Source: Muribaculaceae bacterium Isolate-037 (Harlan) (GTDB taxonomy: Bacteria > Bacteroidota > Bacteroidia > Bacteroidales > Muribaculaceae). Taken from it: 64,000 nt of DNA. Numbering within the stretch: position 1 is the first letter of the stretch; each line of letters begins with the position of its first letter. The position numbers and the translations under genes were made by a program. Below are positions 28,787 to 38,944 of this stretch, in pieces. Under the pieces are notes generated by a model, which was given only the letters and a program-made list of their open reading frames with translations, made no database searches and had not been told where the DNA came from. The stretch lies in assembly GCA_003762615.1 (NCBI GenBank), contig RIAZ01000003.1, positions 62,001 to 126,000 of the forward strand, written 5' to 3'.

Positions 28787-29578
28787 TCAGTTTTTTGCAG
28801 CTAATGTCAGGCGGATGAAATCCTCTACGCTGAGGCGTTCGGGGCGCAAGCCCATGATGGGATCCTGCATTATGGGTGAATCCGACGGTATCAGTCCACC
28901 CAATGAATTGCGTAGGGTCTTACGGCGTTGTCCGAAGGCTGTCTTGACAATGGTCTTGAACAGTCGTTCGTCGCATCCGAGCGATGTGCGTTTGTTGCGT
29001 GTCAGGCGTATCACTCCGCTCATCACTTTTGGCGGTGGTGCGAATACTCCGGGTGGGACATTGAATAGGTATTCGCAATCATACCATGCCTGAAGCAGGA
29101 CGGACAGAATGCCGTATACCTTTGTTCCCGGTTTGCAGCATATCCTCTCCGCCACCTCCTTCTGAAGCATACCCGCCACAACGGGAATCTTCTCCTTATA
29201 GTCAAGCACCTTGAAGAATATCTGTGATGATATATTATATGGATAGTTGCCTATAAGGGCAAACTCTCCGCCATATAATTCAGAAAGATCCATCTTCAGA
29301 AAATCACCTTCGACCACTTCCAATCCGGGATATACCTTAGAGAGGTATTCAACACTTTCCGTATCTATCTCGACCGCCTTTATGCGTCTACCTGCCGACA
29401 TAAGGAATTGTGACAGCACACCCATGCCGGGACCGACCTCCAACACGGGGATGTCAGCCCATATCTTGGCATTGTCGGGCAACTCGTCACGATTGATAGT
29501 CTCGGCTATCCTCTTCGCCACATTCAAGTCTTTCAGGAAATGCTGTCCGAGAGCCTTTTTAGCTTTTACTTGTGTCAT
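28787..29578 (-). CDS. rsmA: 16S rRNA dimethyladenosine transferase RsmA (KsgA)
   Basis: 263 residues. N-terminal [21 protein letters not shown]-binding [15 protein letters not shown], acidic [11 protein letters not shown] and the target-base motif [11 protein letters not shown]-terminal basic domain with RLTRNKR and [12 protein letters not shown]. It dimethylates two adjacent adenosines in helix 45 of 16S rRNA late in small-subunit assembly. All family motifs are in place. It appears to be its own unit, 125 bases after the peptidase gene on the same strand. Confidence 0.96.
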   Translation of the reverse strand: MTQVKAKKALGQHFLKDLNVAKRIAETINRDELPDNAKIWADIPVLEVGPGMGVLSQFLMSAGRRIKAVEIDTESVEYLSKVYPGLEVVEGDFLKMDLSELYGGEFALIGNYPYNISSQIFFKVLDYKEKIPVVAGMLQKEVAERICCKPGTKVYGILSVLLQAWYDCEYLFNVPPGVFAPPPKVMSGVIRLTRNKRTSLGCDERLFKTIVKTAFGQRRKTLRNSLGGLIPSDSPIMQDPIMGLRPERLSVEDFIRLTLAAKN

Positions 29579-29653
29579 ATTAAGAGTGTAATGAGATTAT
29601 GTTGAGGAGGATTGCGTCAGCATTAATGTTTCATCATTAATGCTTCATTATAA

Positions 29654-29690
29654 ACAACGGGCGCACAGACATAGTTTGTGCGCCCGTTGT
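29654..29690 (-). terminator. Terminator after the C1B peptidase gene
   Basis: ACAACGGGCGCACA and TGTGCGCCCGTTGT pair perfectly over 13-14 bases, 14 bases after the peptidase stop. Confidence 0.75.
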
Positions 29691-29703
29691 AATATGGAGC
29701 GGA

Positions 29704-30933
29704 TCAAAGTCCGATTTTCTTAGCCACGTCAGCGGGAACGGCTTTCTTGTTGACAACCACGTCGATTGTCTTGTCAAGGAAATATGGTTCCGATACGTAG
29801 AAATATCCGCCATACTTCTGGTCAGTGTCCCAAGAGTTCTTAACCTTGTAGAAACGGTTGCCCTTCTGATCCTGAGCGATACCAACGATTACCATTCCAT
29901 GGTCGTCAGTGGTCTCGAAATTGTCGAAACTTTTCTGACGGGATTCCTGAGTCACGTTCACCTCTTTTACAGGACCCTTGATGTCATATCTGTCTTTCTC
30001 CTTATCGGCAGCAGATAGGCTCACCCAACGAGAAAGCTCAGTGCCTTCGAGATCTTTCTCATCCTTTGGAGCGGGAAGCACAGCAAAACCATCTTTCCAT
30101 TTGAAACCTTTCTCGGAAACGTCGGCAGCCCATGCCACGGTATATCCATTCTCGAGAGCATTGTCGACGATAGCCTTCATCTCATCCAAAGGCACGTTCA
30201 TGCTCTCAGCCCATAGCCAGTTATCGGGGATCTCAATTGCAAACGGTTTGTAGAAGGGATGATGATTGTAGCTTGTGATTGAGATATAATCATCAGAGCT
30301 GTAACCCAATTCCTTTGCAAACGTCTGAGGAGTGTAGGTCTTGCCGTTATAAGTGAACGATTCAGGTTCCGGACCGAGATAAGCGTCAAGGATACCGATG
30401 AAACCGTCGAGCCATGCGGTAGACAATTTTCTGTTGGGATTCTTTACAATCACATCCAGATAGGCCTTCAGAGCCTCACTAAGCTCTCCATGCACGTGCT
30501 TGTCCTCGCCATAGTTCAGACCCTTGTATGCCTCTTCCGGCACAAGACCATAGTTTTCTGCTACATATAATACATCGGGGAAACCTCCACCCTGTGCAAA
30601 ATTGATATTCCCATGAGTGCGTATATATTTCTTAGCCTTGTCGATATAGCATTTACGCACGGCGTACATTTCAGAAAGGTCAAGTTCAGGACCACCCTTC
30701 TTCATGATATCCTCCTCAAGGAAAGAAGTGCCGGAGAAGCTCCAGCAAGTTCCCGACTTGTTCTGGTTCTTTACAGATGTGGTTGGATTCACCTTTATGT
30801 CGGTGAATTTGAAACCGACAGTGTCGGTTTTCGCAGTTTTTTTCTTCGCCTCAGAAGCATTACCGATTTCGGTTGCCGATATGCCGAAAGGGATTGCCAT
30901 TGCGATAGCAGATAGTAGAATCAGTTTCTTCAT
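29704..30933 (-). CDS. Secreted C1B cysteine peptidase (PepC/bleomycin hydrolase-like)
   Basis: 409 residues from MKKLILLSAI; the frame extends 64 codons upstream but lacks protein-like features there, whereas this ATG gives a clean signal peptide (ending GISA). Papain-type catalytic set: Cys63 in NKSGTCWSFSG, His in TTDDHGMVIVG and Asn in YKVKNSWDTD. The C1B layout (long insert between Cys and His, and CYIDKAKKYI after the Cys helix) fits bleomycin hydrolase/aminopeptidase C. The usual enzyme is cytosolic; a signal peptide makes this a periplasmic or exported Bacteroidetes form, which probably trims peptides. Confidence 0.9.
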   Translation of the reverse strand: MKKLILLSAIAMAIPFGISATEIGNASEAKKKTAKTDTVGFKFTDIKVNPTTSVKNQNKSGTCWSFSGTSFLEEDIMKKGGPELDLSEMYAVRKCYIDKAKKYIRTHGNINFAQGGGFPDVLYVAENYGLVPEEAYKGLNYGEDKHVHGELSEALKAYLDVIVKNPNRKLSTAWLDGFIGILDAYLGPEPESFTYNGKTYTPQTFAKELGYSSDDYISITSYNHHPFYKPFAIEIPDNWLWAESMNVPLDEMKAIVDNALENGYTVAWAADVSEKGFKWKDGFAVLPAPKDEKDLEGTELSRWVSLSAADKEKDRYDIKGPVKEVNVTQESRQKSFDNFETTDDHGMVIVGIAQDQKGNRFYKVKNSWDTDQKYGGYFYVSEPYFLDKTIDVVVNKKAVPADVAKKIGL

Positions 30934-31196
30934 GCTGTGTGCCGGTATTTCGAAATAAGTTATCATTACGGGAAAACATCTCCCTCTGTTAATTAGGTGC
31001 AAACTTAGCAAAAAACTTTCTTTCCTACAAATATTTCCCCAACTGATGTCGATAAACATCCAAAAATGAGATATAGAATTGTGCTTTTGAGAAAATTTGG
31101 CTATATTTGCAAAGTAAAAATGCAAGTCCCGTCAAATATTCGGTGAAGCATGTTTTTTTATAATAAAAGAGTGTTTTACAATTAAAAAGTGTCTAT

Positions 31197-32081
31197 ATGT
31201 GCAAGGAAAGATTCATAAACCCCTTTACCGATTTCGGATTCAAAAGACTTTTTGGCACACCGGGCAACGAGAAGTCGCTCATCAGCATCCTGAATGCCAT
31301 AATCAATGATGACGATAAGATAACAGAGATAACATATCTCCCCACCGAAAAATTAGGTATGGGACAGGAAAGCCGTGTCGCAATCTTCGACCTTTACTGC
31401 ATCACACAAAGCGGATCTCACATGATCGTGGAAATGCAGAACAACTATCAGGAATTCTTCGTCGACAGAAGCGTATACTATTCAACATTCCCCATACAGG
31501 AAGCGGCCGTGAAAGGGAAATGGGACTATCATCTACCAAAGGTCTATACAATAGCCTTCCTAAACTTTGAGATAAGGCAGCTCATGTCTTCTCCCAACTT
31601 CAGAAGCGTAGTGAAACTTGCGGATGTGGAGACCGGACAGGTGTTCTACGACCGTCTGACATACATATATATCGAGCTTCCAAAGTTCCGCAAAGATATC
31701 AGTGAGTTTGAGACAAAGATGGATTGGTGGCTATACATCCTAAAATATCTGGATCAGTTTGATGAGATTCCAAAAGAGATTGAGGATGAGGTGATGCAGT
31801 ATTTCTTTGAGTCAGCCGACACAAAGAATTTCTCAAAGGAGCAAATACGCGCATACGAGGATAGCCTAAAAGCCCTTAGGGACTATCAGAACGTTATAGA
31901 CTCAGCCGCACGCAAAAGCCTTGCAGAAGGACGGGCAGAAGGACGGGCAGAAGGACGGGCAGAAGGACGGGCAGAAGGACTGACAGAAGGATGCCGATTA
32001 GTGGCAAAACGTCTAAAGGAGCTTGGCATGCCACTTTCTGAGATTGCAAAGGTCACCGGATTGCCCGAAAACGAAATATAA
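31197..32081 (+). CDS. Rpn/PD-(D/E)XK-family transposase-like nuclease
   Basis: 294 residues. Opening NPFTDFGFKRLFGTPGNEKSLISILNAII is the signature of PDDEXK_2/Rpn proteins; the nuclease core is ESRVAIFDLYC with Asp and MIVEMQNN with the E-x-Q motif (about 60-82). Relatives promote RecA-independent recombination and are often called putative transposases, though they do not sit in insertion sequences. The tail carries an AEGR repeat coded by a 12-base tandem repeat (31923-31982), then an amphipathic KELGMPLSEIAKVTGLP helix-turn-helix-like end. Single gene with a hairpin after it. Confidence 0.88.
   Translation: MCKERFINPFTDFGFKRLFGTPGNEKSLISILNAIINDDDKITEITYLPTEKLGMGQESRVAIFDLYCITQSGSHMIVEMQNNYQEFFVDRSVYYSTFPIQEAAVKGKWDYHLPKVYTIAFLNFEIRQLMSSPNFRSVVKLADVETGQVFYDRLTYIYIELPKFRKDISEFETKMDWWLYILKYLDQFDEIPKEIEDEVMQYFFESADTKNFSKEQIRAYEDSLKALRDYQNVIDSAARKSLAEGRAEGRAEGRAEGRAEGLTEGCRLVAKRLKELGMPLSEIAKVTGLPENEI
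31923..31994 (+). repeat. 12-base coding tandem repeat
   Basis: GCAGAAGGACGG four times without change, then two degenerate units; it codes AEGR repeats. In-frame units allow length change without frameshift. Confidence 0.9.
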
Positions 32082-32094
32082 TACTTCTATAATG

Positions 32095-32126
32095 CAAATC
32101 TTCAGACTCTTTTGTCTGGAGATTTG
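32095..32126 (+). terminator. Hairpin after the Rpn-type gene
   Basis: CAAATCTTCAGAC and GTCTGGAGATTTG pair with one G-T. It lacks a clear T run; its 3' arm overlaps the -33 TTTG of the next promoter. Confidence 0.55.
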
Positions 32127-32154
32127 TGTGTTAAAGAAATATCAGTTATTTTTG
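32123..32154 (+). promoter_or_regulatory. Promoter of the NfnA/NfnB-like operon
   Basis: TTTG (32123-32126), 20 bases, TATTTTTG (32147-32154): an ideal Bacteroidetes promoter. The leader would be about 60 bases. Confidence 0.65.
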
Positions 32155-32220
32155 CGGTGTCTATTCTAATTGCAGGATATGACAAGATAATCTAACTTTT
32201 CACTCAACATACCGATTTTT

Positions 32221-33078
32221 ATGTTTGAAATCGTCAGCAAGCGCGAACTTGCCCCTAATATCGTGGAGATGAAAGTCAAGGCACCCCGCGTGGCCTCATC
32301 CGCCCAACCCGGTCAGTTCGTAATCGTCCGTACTGATCATACAGGCGAACGCATCCCGCTCACAGTATGCGACTACGACACCACTGCGGGCACAGTAACT
32401 ATCGTGACCCAAGCCATCGGATATTCCTCCAATAAGATCATCCACATGAATGAAGGCGACTTTTTCGCTGATTTCGCAGGTCCGCTCGGATGTCCGTCCG
32501 ACCTTCTCGAACTGCCGGAGGATGAACTCAAGAAAATGAGGATTCTTTTTGTAGCCGGTGGCGTAGGCACCGCCCCGGTATATCCTCAGGTGAAATGGCT
32601 TAAGGAGAACGGAGTGACTGCTGATGTCGTAATCGGAGCAAAGACAAAGGATATATTCACATACGTTGACGAGATGCGCACGGTAGGCAACGTCTACCTT
32701 TGTACAGACGACGGCTCCGAGGGATTCCACGGAATGGTCACAGGGCTTATGAAAGACCTTATTGAGAATCAAGGGAAGCAATATGACCGCTGCATCATAA
32801 TCGGACCCATGATCATGATGAAGTTTGCCGCGCTCACCACAAAGGAATACGGCATACCTACAGTCGTATCACTCAACGCACTGATGGTAGACGGCACCGG
32901 CATGTGCGGTGCCTGCCGTGTGACAGTCGACGGACAGACCCGCTTCACATGCGTGGAGGGTCCGGAGTTTGACGGTCATAAGGTTGATTTTGATGAAGCT
33001 ATGCGCCGTCAGAACATGTATCGCGACACCAACAAAAATCATAACGAAGAATCTCATAACTGCAAGTGCAATGGCTAA
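32221..33078 (+). CDS. FAD/NAD-binding reductase, NfnA/SudB-like small subunit
   Basis: 285 residues: an FAD-binding beta-barrel (about 1-95; RIPLTVCDYD), an NAD-binding part with FVAGGVGTAPVYPQ and CIIIGPMIMMKFAA, and a C-terminal 2Fe-2S cluster site in DGTGMCGACRV and TRFTCVEGPEFDGH. It is the partner of the next gene, overlapping it by eight bases. Relatives are NfnA (electron-bifurcating transhydrogenase NADH/ferredoxin to NADPH), SudB, or the electron-transfer subunit of dihydroorotate dehydrogenase. Next to a GltA-like flavoprotein the Nfn or Sud pair is the best reading. Confidence 0.88.
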   Translation: MFEIVSKRELAPNIVEMKVKAPRVASSAQPGQFVIVRTDHTGERIPLTVCDYDTTAGTVTIVTQAIGYSSNKIIHMNEGDFFADFAGPLGCPSDLLELPEDELKKMRILFVAGGVGTAPVYPQVKWLKENGVTADVVIGAKTKDIFTYVDEMRTVGNVYLCTDDGSEGFHGMVTGLMKDLIENQGKQYDRCIIIGPMIMMKFAALTTKEYGIPTVVSLNALMVDGTGMCGACRVTVDGQTRFTCVEGPEFDGHKVDFDEAMRRQNMYRDTNKNHNEESHNCKCNG

Positions 33079-34459
33079 CAGAATACCACGCGTTCCCGTC
33101 AGGGAACAAGATCCCGTGAAGAGGGCAGAGAATTTTGAAGAGGTTTGCTATGGCTACAACGCAGAGGAGGCTACGCTGGAAGCCTCACGCTGCCTCAACT
33201 GCAAGAATCCGCGTTGTGTCAACAGTTGCCCGGTGCACATCAATATACCGGAATTTATCCGCCATATCGCCGAGGGCGACCTCCGTGGTGCCGCCGCAAC
33301 AATTGCCGCCGACAGTTCGCTTCCAAGCGTATGCGGACGCGTCTGCCCGCAGGAGAGCCAATGCGAGGGTTCATGCGTGCTCGGCATAAAGTCAGAACCC
33401 GTAGCCATCGGTAAGCTCGAACGCTTCGTCGGCGACTGGGCGATAGAGAATGCCGACTCCCTACCGCAGCCGGAGATAGTGCGCAATGGGAAACGTGTGG
33501 CAATCGTAGGCTCCGGACCTGCCGGGCTCGCCTGTGCCTCCGATCTTGCCAGGATGGGATATGAGGTGAAGATATTCGAGGCCCTGCATGAAGTGGGTGG
33601 CGTGCTCGTCTACGGCATACCGGAATTCCGTCTGCCCAAAGACCGCATCGTGGCAAAGGAGGTAGAGGCTGTGAAACGCCTCGGTGTGGAGATAGAGACC
33701 GACGTGATCGTAGGTCGCACAATGACCATCGACAACCTTCTCGACAATGAGGGTTATGACGCAGTATTCGTAGGAAGCGGAGCCGGACTCCCCCGCTTTA
33801 TGGGTATTGAGGGTGAGAATCTCAACGGGGTCTTCTCCGCCAACGAATTCCTCACCCGTGCCAACCTCATGCATGCCTACGACCAGAACTTCGACACCCC
33901 TATATGTGCAGGGAAGAAAGCCGTAATTGTCGGAGGTGGCAACGTCGCTATGGATGCGGTGCGCACTGCACGCCGTCTGGGCGCGGAGGCAGTCATAGTC
34001 TACCGCCGCAGCGAGGCAGAGCTTCCGGCACGTGTGGAGGAGGTGCACCACGCTAAGCAGGAGGGGATTGAGTTCCGTATGCTGACCAACCCTATCCGCG
34101 TGCTCGGCGACGACAAAGGCTGGGTGAAAGGTATTGAATGTGTGGAGATGGAGCTTGGTGAGCCCGACGAGAGCGGACGACGCAGCCCTGTAGTGAAGGA
34201 AGGTAGCAACTTCGAGATTGACTGCGACGTGGTCATAATGGCACTCGGCACAAGCCCCAACCCTCTGATAAAGGCTACGACAAAGGGTCTGGATACCAAC
34301 CGCAGAGGGTGTATCGTCGCAGACGAAGAGGGACGCACAAGCCGCGAAGGTGTATTCGCCGGCGGGGATGCCGTCACAGGAGCCGCCACCGTGATCCTCG
34401 CGATGGGAGCAGGACGCAAGGCAGCCAAAGCCATCGACGATTACCTGAAGACTAAATAA
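33071..34459 (+). CDS. gltA: GltA-type NADPH flavoprotein, NfnB/SudA-like large subunit
   Basis: 462 residues from MANRIPRVPV; a start further upstream would lie well inside the previous gene and adds no known sequence. N-terminal 4Fe-4S domain with CLNCKNPRC-CP and CGRVCPQESQCEGSC, then two dinucleotide folds: VAIVGSGPAGLACASDLA (FAD) and AVIVGGGNVAMDAVRTA (NADPH), closing with the FAD motif GVFAGGDAVTG. It is annotated in many genomes as homotetrameric glutamate synthase, but paired with the NfnA-like gene it more likely moves electrons between NADPH, NADH and ferredoxin. There is no GltB glutaminase/synthase gene nearby. Confidence 0.9.
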   Translation: MANRIPRVPVREQDPVKRAENFEEVCYGYNAEEATLEASRCLNCKNPRCVNSCPVHINIPEFIRHIAEGDLRGAAATIAADSSLPSVCGRVCPQESQCEGSCVLGIKSEPVAIGKLERFVGDWAIENADSLPQPEIVRNGKRVAIVGSGPAGLACASDLARMGYEVKIFEALHEVGGVLVYGIPEFRLPKDRIVAKEVEAVKRLGVEIETDVIVGRTMTIDNLLDNEGYDAVFVGSGAGLPRFMGIEGENLNGVFSANEFLTRANLMHAYDQNFDTPICAGKKAVIVGGGNVAMDAVRTARRLGAEAVIVYRRSEAELPARVEEVHHAKQEGIEFRMLTNPIRVLGDDKGWVKGIECVEMELGEPDESGRRSPVVKEGSNFEIDCDVVIMALGTSPNPLIKATTKGLDTNRRGCIVADEEGRTSREGVFAGGDAVTGAATVILAMGAGRKAAKAIDDYLKTK

Positions 34460-34491
34460 GGGATTCTTTCGTGATTCTCATGATTTTTTGT

Positions 34492-34499
34492 TAATTTTG
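34492..34499 (+). promoter_or_regulatory. Probable -7 element of lysS
   Basis: TAATTTTG ahead of a leader of about 125 bases. The -33 element is weak. Confidence 0.45.
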
Positions 34500-34503
34500 C
34501 ACA

Positions 34504-34573
34504 TTATAGGTCACTTGCAAAGTATTTGCCGGCGACCTATAAGTGCGCAAGAGAAATCTATAGCCCACTTATA
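34504..34573 (+). promoter_or_regulatory. lysS leader with two mutually exclusive hairpins
   Basis: TTATAGGTC (34504-34512) is perfectly complementary to GACCTATAA (34534-34542). TATAAGTG (34538-34545) is perfectly complementary to CACTTATA (34566-34573). The two stems share 34538-34542 so only one can form at a time, as in an attenuator or riboswitch. No ligand-binding core of a known riboswitch is recognised. Confidence 0.4.
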
Positions 34574-34630
34574 AAAGCAAAATACAGGGAAATAATATCC
34601 AAGGAAATAACAAACAGACTCCATAAATAT

Positions 34631-36178
34631 ATGGCAAATCAAGAACTTTCCGAACAAGAACAGGTGCGCCGCAACAGTATGCAGGCACTACGCGACCGTG
34701 GAATTGAACCTTATCCCGCACCGGAATACAAGGTGACAGGTCATTCAGTCGAAATAAAAGAGAACTTTGTAGACGGCGAAGAGAAACCACGCGAAGTGGC
34801 AGTCGCCGGAAGAATAATGAGCCGTCGCATCATGGGCAAGGCTTCCTTCATGGAGCTTCAGGATGCCGACGGAAGAATACAGGTGTACGTAAGCCGCGAC
34901 GACCTCTGTCCGGGTGAAGACAAGGATATGTATAACGTTGTCTTCAAGAAACTTCTTGACATAGGCGACTTCATCGGAGTCAAAGGCTACGTGTTCCGCA
35001 CCCAGATGGGCGAGATCTCGATCCACGCACAGGAGATCACCGTGCTCTCCAAGAGCCTTCGTCCGCTCCCCGTAGTGAAGATGAAGGATGGCAAGGCGTA
35101 TGATGCATTCACCGACCCTGAGCAGCGTTATCGCCAGCGTTACGTAGACCTCGTAGTCAATAAAGGTATAAAGGACATATTCATCAAGCGCACCAAGATG
35201 TTCAACTCTATGCGTGAATACTTCAACTCGCATGGATATCTTGAGGTGGAGACCCCGATTCTCCAGGCAATCCCCGGAGGCGCATCGGCACGTCCGTTCA
35301 TCACACATCATAATGCACTCGACATTCCTCTCTATCTCCGTATCGCTGATGAGCTTTATCTCAAACGCCTTATCGTAGGCGGGTTCGAGGGCGTATATGA
35401 GTTCTCCAAGAACTTCCGCAACGAAGGCATGGACCGCACCCACAATCCTGAGTTCACCTGCATGGAGATCTACGTATCTTATAAAGACTACAACTGGATG
35501 ATGGACTTCACCGAGAAGATGCTTGAGAAAATCTGCATGGACGTCAACGGCACGACAGAGGTGAAAGTCGGCGACAACACAATCTCGTTCAAGGCACCCT
35601 ATCCCCGCGTCACCATGACCCAGGCAATCCTCGACAAGACCGGCTTCGACATTACCGGCAAGAGCGAAGAGGAGCTTCGTGCATTCTGTAAGGCAAACGG
35701 TATCGAGGTGGACGAATCATTCGGCAAAGGTAAACTTATCGACGAGATTTTCGGCGAGAAATGCGAGGGTAGCTTCATCCAGCCCACCTTCATCATCGAC
35801 TACCCCATCGAGATGTCGCCACTCACCAAACGCCACCGCAACGATCCGCGTCTGACGGAGCGTTTCGAGCTTATGGTCAACGGCAAGGAGCTTGCGAATG
35901 CCTATTCAGAGCTTAACGACCCCATCGACCAGTATGAACGTTTCGTGGAGCAGATGCGTCTTGCCGACAAAGGGGACGACGAGGCAATGATTATCGACGG
36001 CGACTTCATCCGCGCGCTGGAATATGGAATGCCCCCCACATCAGGCATGGGCATCGGCATGGATCGTCTCGCCATGCTTATGACCGGACAATCCACTATT
36101 CAGGAAGTTCTCCTCTTCCCGCAGATGCGTCCTGAGAAGAAACAATCTAAAGAGAACCAGGAGGAAGAGGGAGAGTGA
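34631..36178 (+). CDS. lysS: Lysyl-tRNA synthetase (class II)
   Basis: 515 residues from [10 protein letters not shown]; the frame is open 35 codons upstream but begins at TTG in the hairpin leader. Anticodon-binding OB fold at about 55-175 ([27 protein letters not shown]), then the class II catalytic core: motif 2 in [14 protein letters not shown] and motif 3 in [15 protein letters not shown]. It charges tRNA-Lys with lysine. The usual length fits. Its TGA overlaps the ATG of gpsA by one base, so the two are translationally linked. Confidence 0.96.
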   Translation: MANQELSEQEQVRRNSMQALRDRGIEPYPAPEYKVTGHSVEIKENFVDGEEKPREVAVAGRIMSRRIMGKASFMELQDADGRIQVYVSRDDLCPGEDKDMYNVVFKKLLDIGDFIGVKGYVFRTQMGEISIHAQEITVLSKSLRPLPVVKMKDGKAYDAFTDPEQRYRQRYVDLVVNKGIKDIFIKRTKMFNSMREYFNSHGYLEVETPILQAIPGGASARPFITHHNALDIPLYLRIADELYLKRLIVGGFEGVYEFSKNFRNEGMDRTHNPEFTCMEIYVSYKDYNWMMDFTEKMLEKICMDVNGTTEVKVGDNTISFKAPYPRVTMTQAILDKTGFDITGKSEEELRAFCKANGIEVDESFGKGKLIDEIFGEKCEGSFIQPTFIIDYPIEMSPLTKRHRNDPRLTERFELMVNGKELANAYSELNDPIDQYERFVEQMRLADKGDDEAMIIDGDFIRALEYGMPPTSGMGIGMDRLAMLMTGQSTIQEVLLFPQMRPEKKQSKENQEEEGE

Positions 36179-37176
36179 TGGCAACGTTGGGAAAGATAGC
36201 AGTGATCGGTGCAGGCAGTTGGGCTACCGCGCTCGCAAAGTTGCTATTGGGCAACAACGAGCGCATCAACTGGTATGTGCGCCGGCAGGAACGCATTGAT
36301 GATTTCATACGCTACCACCGCAATACCGTCTATCTCAGCGACGTCACATTCGAAACAGACCGCATCGACTTCCATTCCGACATAAACGATGCCGTCGCCG
36401 ATGCCGACACCCTTGTCGTGGCGATCCCCTCCCCCTACTTCAAGAACGAGGCGGAGAAGATCACCGTCGACATCTCCGGCAAGAACATCGTCTCGGCTGT
36501 CAAGGGTCTTGTCCCGGGCGACAACATGATCATCACCGAATGGTTCTGCCGCAACTTCGGATGCAACGACAGGAATATGCTCGTCATCGGCGGACCGTGC
36601 CATGCCGAGGAGGTGGCTCTCGATCATCTGAGCTACCTCACCATCGGCTGTCACGACATTGCGAAAAGCCATGAGTTCGGACGAGCCATAGCCGGACAGC
36701 GTCTAAAGACCATCTATTCGGAAGACGTGAAGGGGATAGAATATGCGGCTGTCCTGAAAAACGTGTATGCCATAGCCTCAGGAATGGTCAACGGTATGAA
36801 AGCAGGCGACAATTTCAAGGCAATGCTCGTATGTAATGCCGCCCGGGAGATGCGTCGTTTCATCGATGCTATCGCACCACGCAAACGCGATATCTGCCGC
36901 TCGGCATATCTCGGCGACCTCCTCGTCACATCTTACAGCCTATTCTCGCGCAACCATAACTTCGGAGCAATGATCGGTAAAGGGCATAGCGTGAAGGCAG
37001 CTAAGATGGAAATGGAAATGGTAGCGGAAGGCTACTACGGCACACAATGCATGCATCAGATCAACGGAACGACGGTCAAGGTCGATATGCCAATCCTTGA
37101 CTGCGTCTACGACATACTATATTCCGGAATATCGCCGAAGAAAGCCTTTGAGGCGTTATCAGAGAAATTCAGCTAA
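36178..37176 (+). CDS. gpsA: Glycerol-3-phosphate dehydrogenase [NAD(P)+]
   Basis: 332 residues from the ATG at 36178, whose A is the last base of the lysS stop (a GTG one codon earlier is also possible). NAD motif IAVIGAGSWATALAKLL, phosphate/NAD loop VVAIPSPYF, GGPCHAEEV, and the catalytic Lys region YAAVLKNVYAIASGM. It reduces dihydroxyacetone phosphate to sn-glycerol 3-phosphate for phospholipid synthesis. Complete. Confidence 0.95.
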   Translation: MATLGKIAVIGAGSWATALAKLLLGNNERINWYVRRQERIDDFIRYHRNTVYLSDVTFETDRIDFHSDINDAVADADTLVVAIPSPYFKNEAEKITVDISGKNIVSAVKGLVPGDNMIITEWFCRNFGCNDRNMLVIGGPCHAEEVALDHLSYLTIGCHDIAKSHEFGRAIAGQRLKTIYSEDVKGIEYAAVLKNVYAIASGMVNGMKAGDNFKAMLVCNAAREMRRFIDAIAPRKRDICRSAYLGDLLVTSYSLFSRNHNFGAMIGKGHSVKAAKMEMEMVAEGYYGTQCMHQINGTTVKVDMPILDCVYDILYSGISPKKAFEALSEKFS

Positions 37177-37319
37177 GTTTACTCCCGTTAATTTATATTA
37201 TTTCATCCAAAAAGATGAAACAATCCTACAAGCCCCTTTATTATTACTTGTGGAAGGAAATGGGAGATAAAATATAAAACTCAAAATTTTTGACACGAAT
37301 TTTTATATAAACAGACACA

Positions 37320-38657
37320 ATGAAATCTATTGAAATCAACATTCAGGATGCAGTGTCATTCGCAGAGAAGCAGTATAAGGCAAACCGCACGTCTGCTGTA
37401 GAGGCAATGACCACACTGCACGAAGGTAATGGAGAAGGCTCCGATTTTCTGGGCTGGCTCCACCTCCCGTCATCAATTTCGCAAGAGCTTATTGACAGAA
37501 TCAACAAGACTGCTGCCCGTCTGCGCGAGAACTGCGACTATGTAGTGTGCATAGGCATAGGCGGCAGCTATCTTGGTGCCAAGGCAGTTATATCTGCACT
37601 TTCCGACTCTTTCGCTGACTTATATGCACCGGCACCCCACAATCCCAAGGTGCTGTATGCAGGTCAGAACATCGGTGAGGAATACACAGCCGAGCTTGAG
37701 AAACTTCTCACAGGCAAGAAATTCGGTATCATCGTGATATCCAAGTCAGGCACAACTACCGAACCCGCCATAGCATTCCGTATCTTCAAGGAGATGCTTG
37801 AGAATCAGGCAGGGAAAGAGGCTGCCAAAGATCTTATCGTGGCTGTCACCGACGAGAAGAAGGGTGCGCTCCGCACGCTTGCCACTCAGGAGGGGTATGA
37901 GACTTACGTTATTCCCGATAACGTGGGGGGACGTTTCTCCGTGCTCACTCCCGTAGGTCTTCTCCCCATCGCTTGCGCAGGTTTCGACATCCAGAAACTC
38001 GTGGCAGGTGCCGTAGAGATGGAGAATACCGCAGCTCATGAGAGCGAAGAGAATCCCGTGGAGGTATATGCACGTCTTCGCAACGCACTCTATCAGAGCG
38101 GTAAGAAGATCGAGATTCTCGTTAACTTCAATCCTAAGCTCCACTATTTCGCAGAATGGTGGAAACAGCTTTATGGCGAGAGCGAGGGTAAGGACGGCAA
38201 GGGTATCTTCCCGGCAGCTGTAGACTTCACAACTGACCTCCACTCAATGGGACAGTGGATACAGGAGGGCGAGCGCACTATCTTCGAGACTGTGCTTTCA
38301 GTGAAGAAGCCTGCAATCACGCGCCGTATTCCGGAGGATGCAGCCAATCTTGACGGAATTAACTATCTTTCCGGCAAACGTATTGACGAGGTTAACAAGA
38401 TGGCAGAACTCGGCACAAAGATCGCTCACGTCGATGGTGGTGTGCCCAACATCAAGATCGAGCTTGCCAAACTTGACGAGCACACTCTCGGTCAGCTCAT
38501 CTATTTCTTTGAGAAGGCTTGTGGCGTCAGCGGCTATATGCTCGGAATCAACCCGTTCAACCAGCCCGGTGTAGAGGCATACAAGAAAAATATGTTTGCC
38601 CTTCTTGAGAAACCCGGCTACGAGAAAGAGACAGAGGCTATCAAAGCAAAACTCTGA
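37320..38657 (+). CDS. pgi: Glucose-6-phosphate isomerase
   Basis: 445 residues, the short Pgi form common in Bacteroidetes and Firmicutes. Motifs: [15 protein letters not shown] (phosphate loop), [16 protein letters not shown], the sugar-binding [15 protein letters not shown] and the C-terminal [12 protein letters not shown] with catalytic Lys. It interconverts glucose-6-P and fructose-6-P, the entry point for glucose released by the first PUL. It has its own unit, 143 bases after gpsA. Confidence 0.96.
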   Translation: MKSIEINIQDAVSFAEKQYKANRTSAVEAMTTLHEGNGEGSDFLGWLHLPSSISQELIDRINKTAARLRENCDYVVCIGIGGSYLGAKAVISALSDSFADLYAPAPHNPKVLYAGQNIGEEYTAELEKLLTGKKFGIIVISKSGTTTEPAIAFRIFKEMLENQAGKEAAKDLIVAVTDEKKGALRTLATQEGYETYVIPDNVGGRFSVLTPVGLLPIACAGFDIQKLVAGAVEMENTAAHESEENPVEVYARLRNALYQSGKKIEILVNFNPKLHYFAEWWKQLYGESEGKDGKGIFPAAVDFTTDLHSMGQWIQEGERTIFETVLSVKKPAITRRIPEDAANLDGINYLSGKRIDEVNKMAELGTKIAHVDGGVPNIKIELAKLDEHTLGQLIYFFEKACGVSGYMLGINPFNQPGVEAYKKNMFALLEKPGYEKETEAIKAKL

Positions 38658-38944
38658 ATAAACAATACACCACGTTTTTTATACACCACAAAGGGCACGG
38701 AGGGCACGGAGATCTTTTATTTCTCTGTGCACTCTGTGCCCTTTGCGGTTGAATACTTCGGAAAGGGTACGGATATTTTTTATCAGAATTAAGACTTGAT
38801 ACCATGAAAATCTGAAAACTATTTTGTATTTTTGCAGCCGAATACGACGAGAGCTCCGTGGGGACTACTGACGTATCAACTAACCTTAAATCAAATCATT
38901 CTCCGGAATGATATATTCCGGAGATAGAACAACATCTTTCAATC
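38658..38944. other. Intergenic region with GGGCACGGA-type hairpin array
   Basis: After pgi, AAAGGGCACGGAGGGCACGGAGA (about 38689-38711) and its near reverse complement CTCTGTGCACTCTGTGCCCTTTG (about 38726-38748) form a hairpin of nine-base units, a terminator-like end. A promoter-like TATTTTTG at about 38829-38836 could serve the porin gene. Confidence 0.6.

Noticed and set aside
30934-31125. 64-residue extension of the C1B peptidase
   Set aside because: Would put a signal peptide in mid-protein; the ATG at 30933 starts a normal secretion signal.
31197-32081. Insertion sequence at the Rpn-type gene
   Set aside because: No terminal inverted repeats or target duplication seen; these nuclease genes are usually stand-alone.
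32969-33070. N-terminal extension of the GltA-type protein
   Set aside because: Lies inside the NfnA-like gene in another frame and has no family sequence.
34526-34630. N-terminal extension of lysyl-tRNA synthetase
   Set aside because: Starts at TTG inside the hairpin leader and lacks family sequence; the ATG at 34631 fits.
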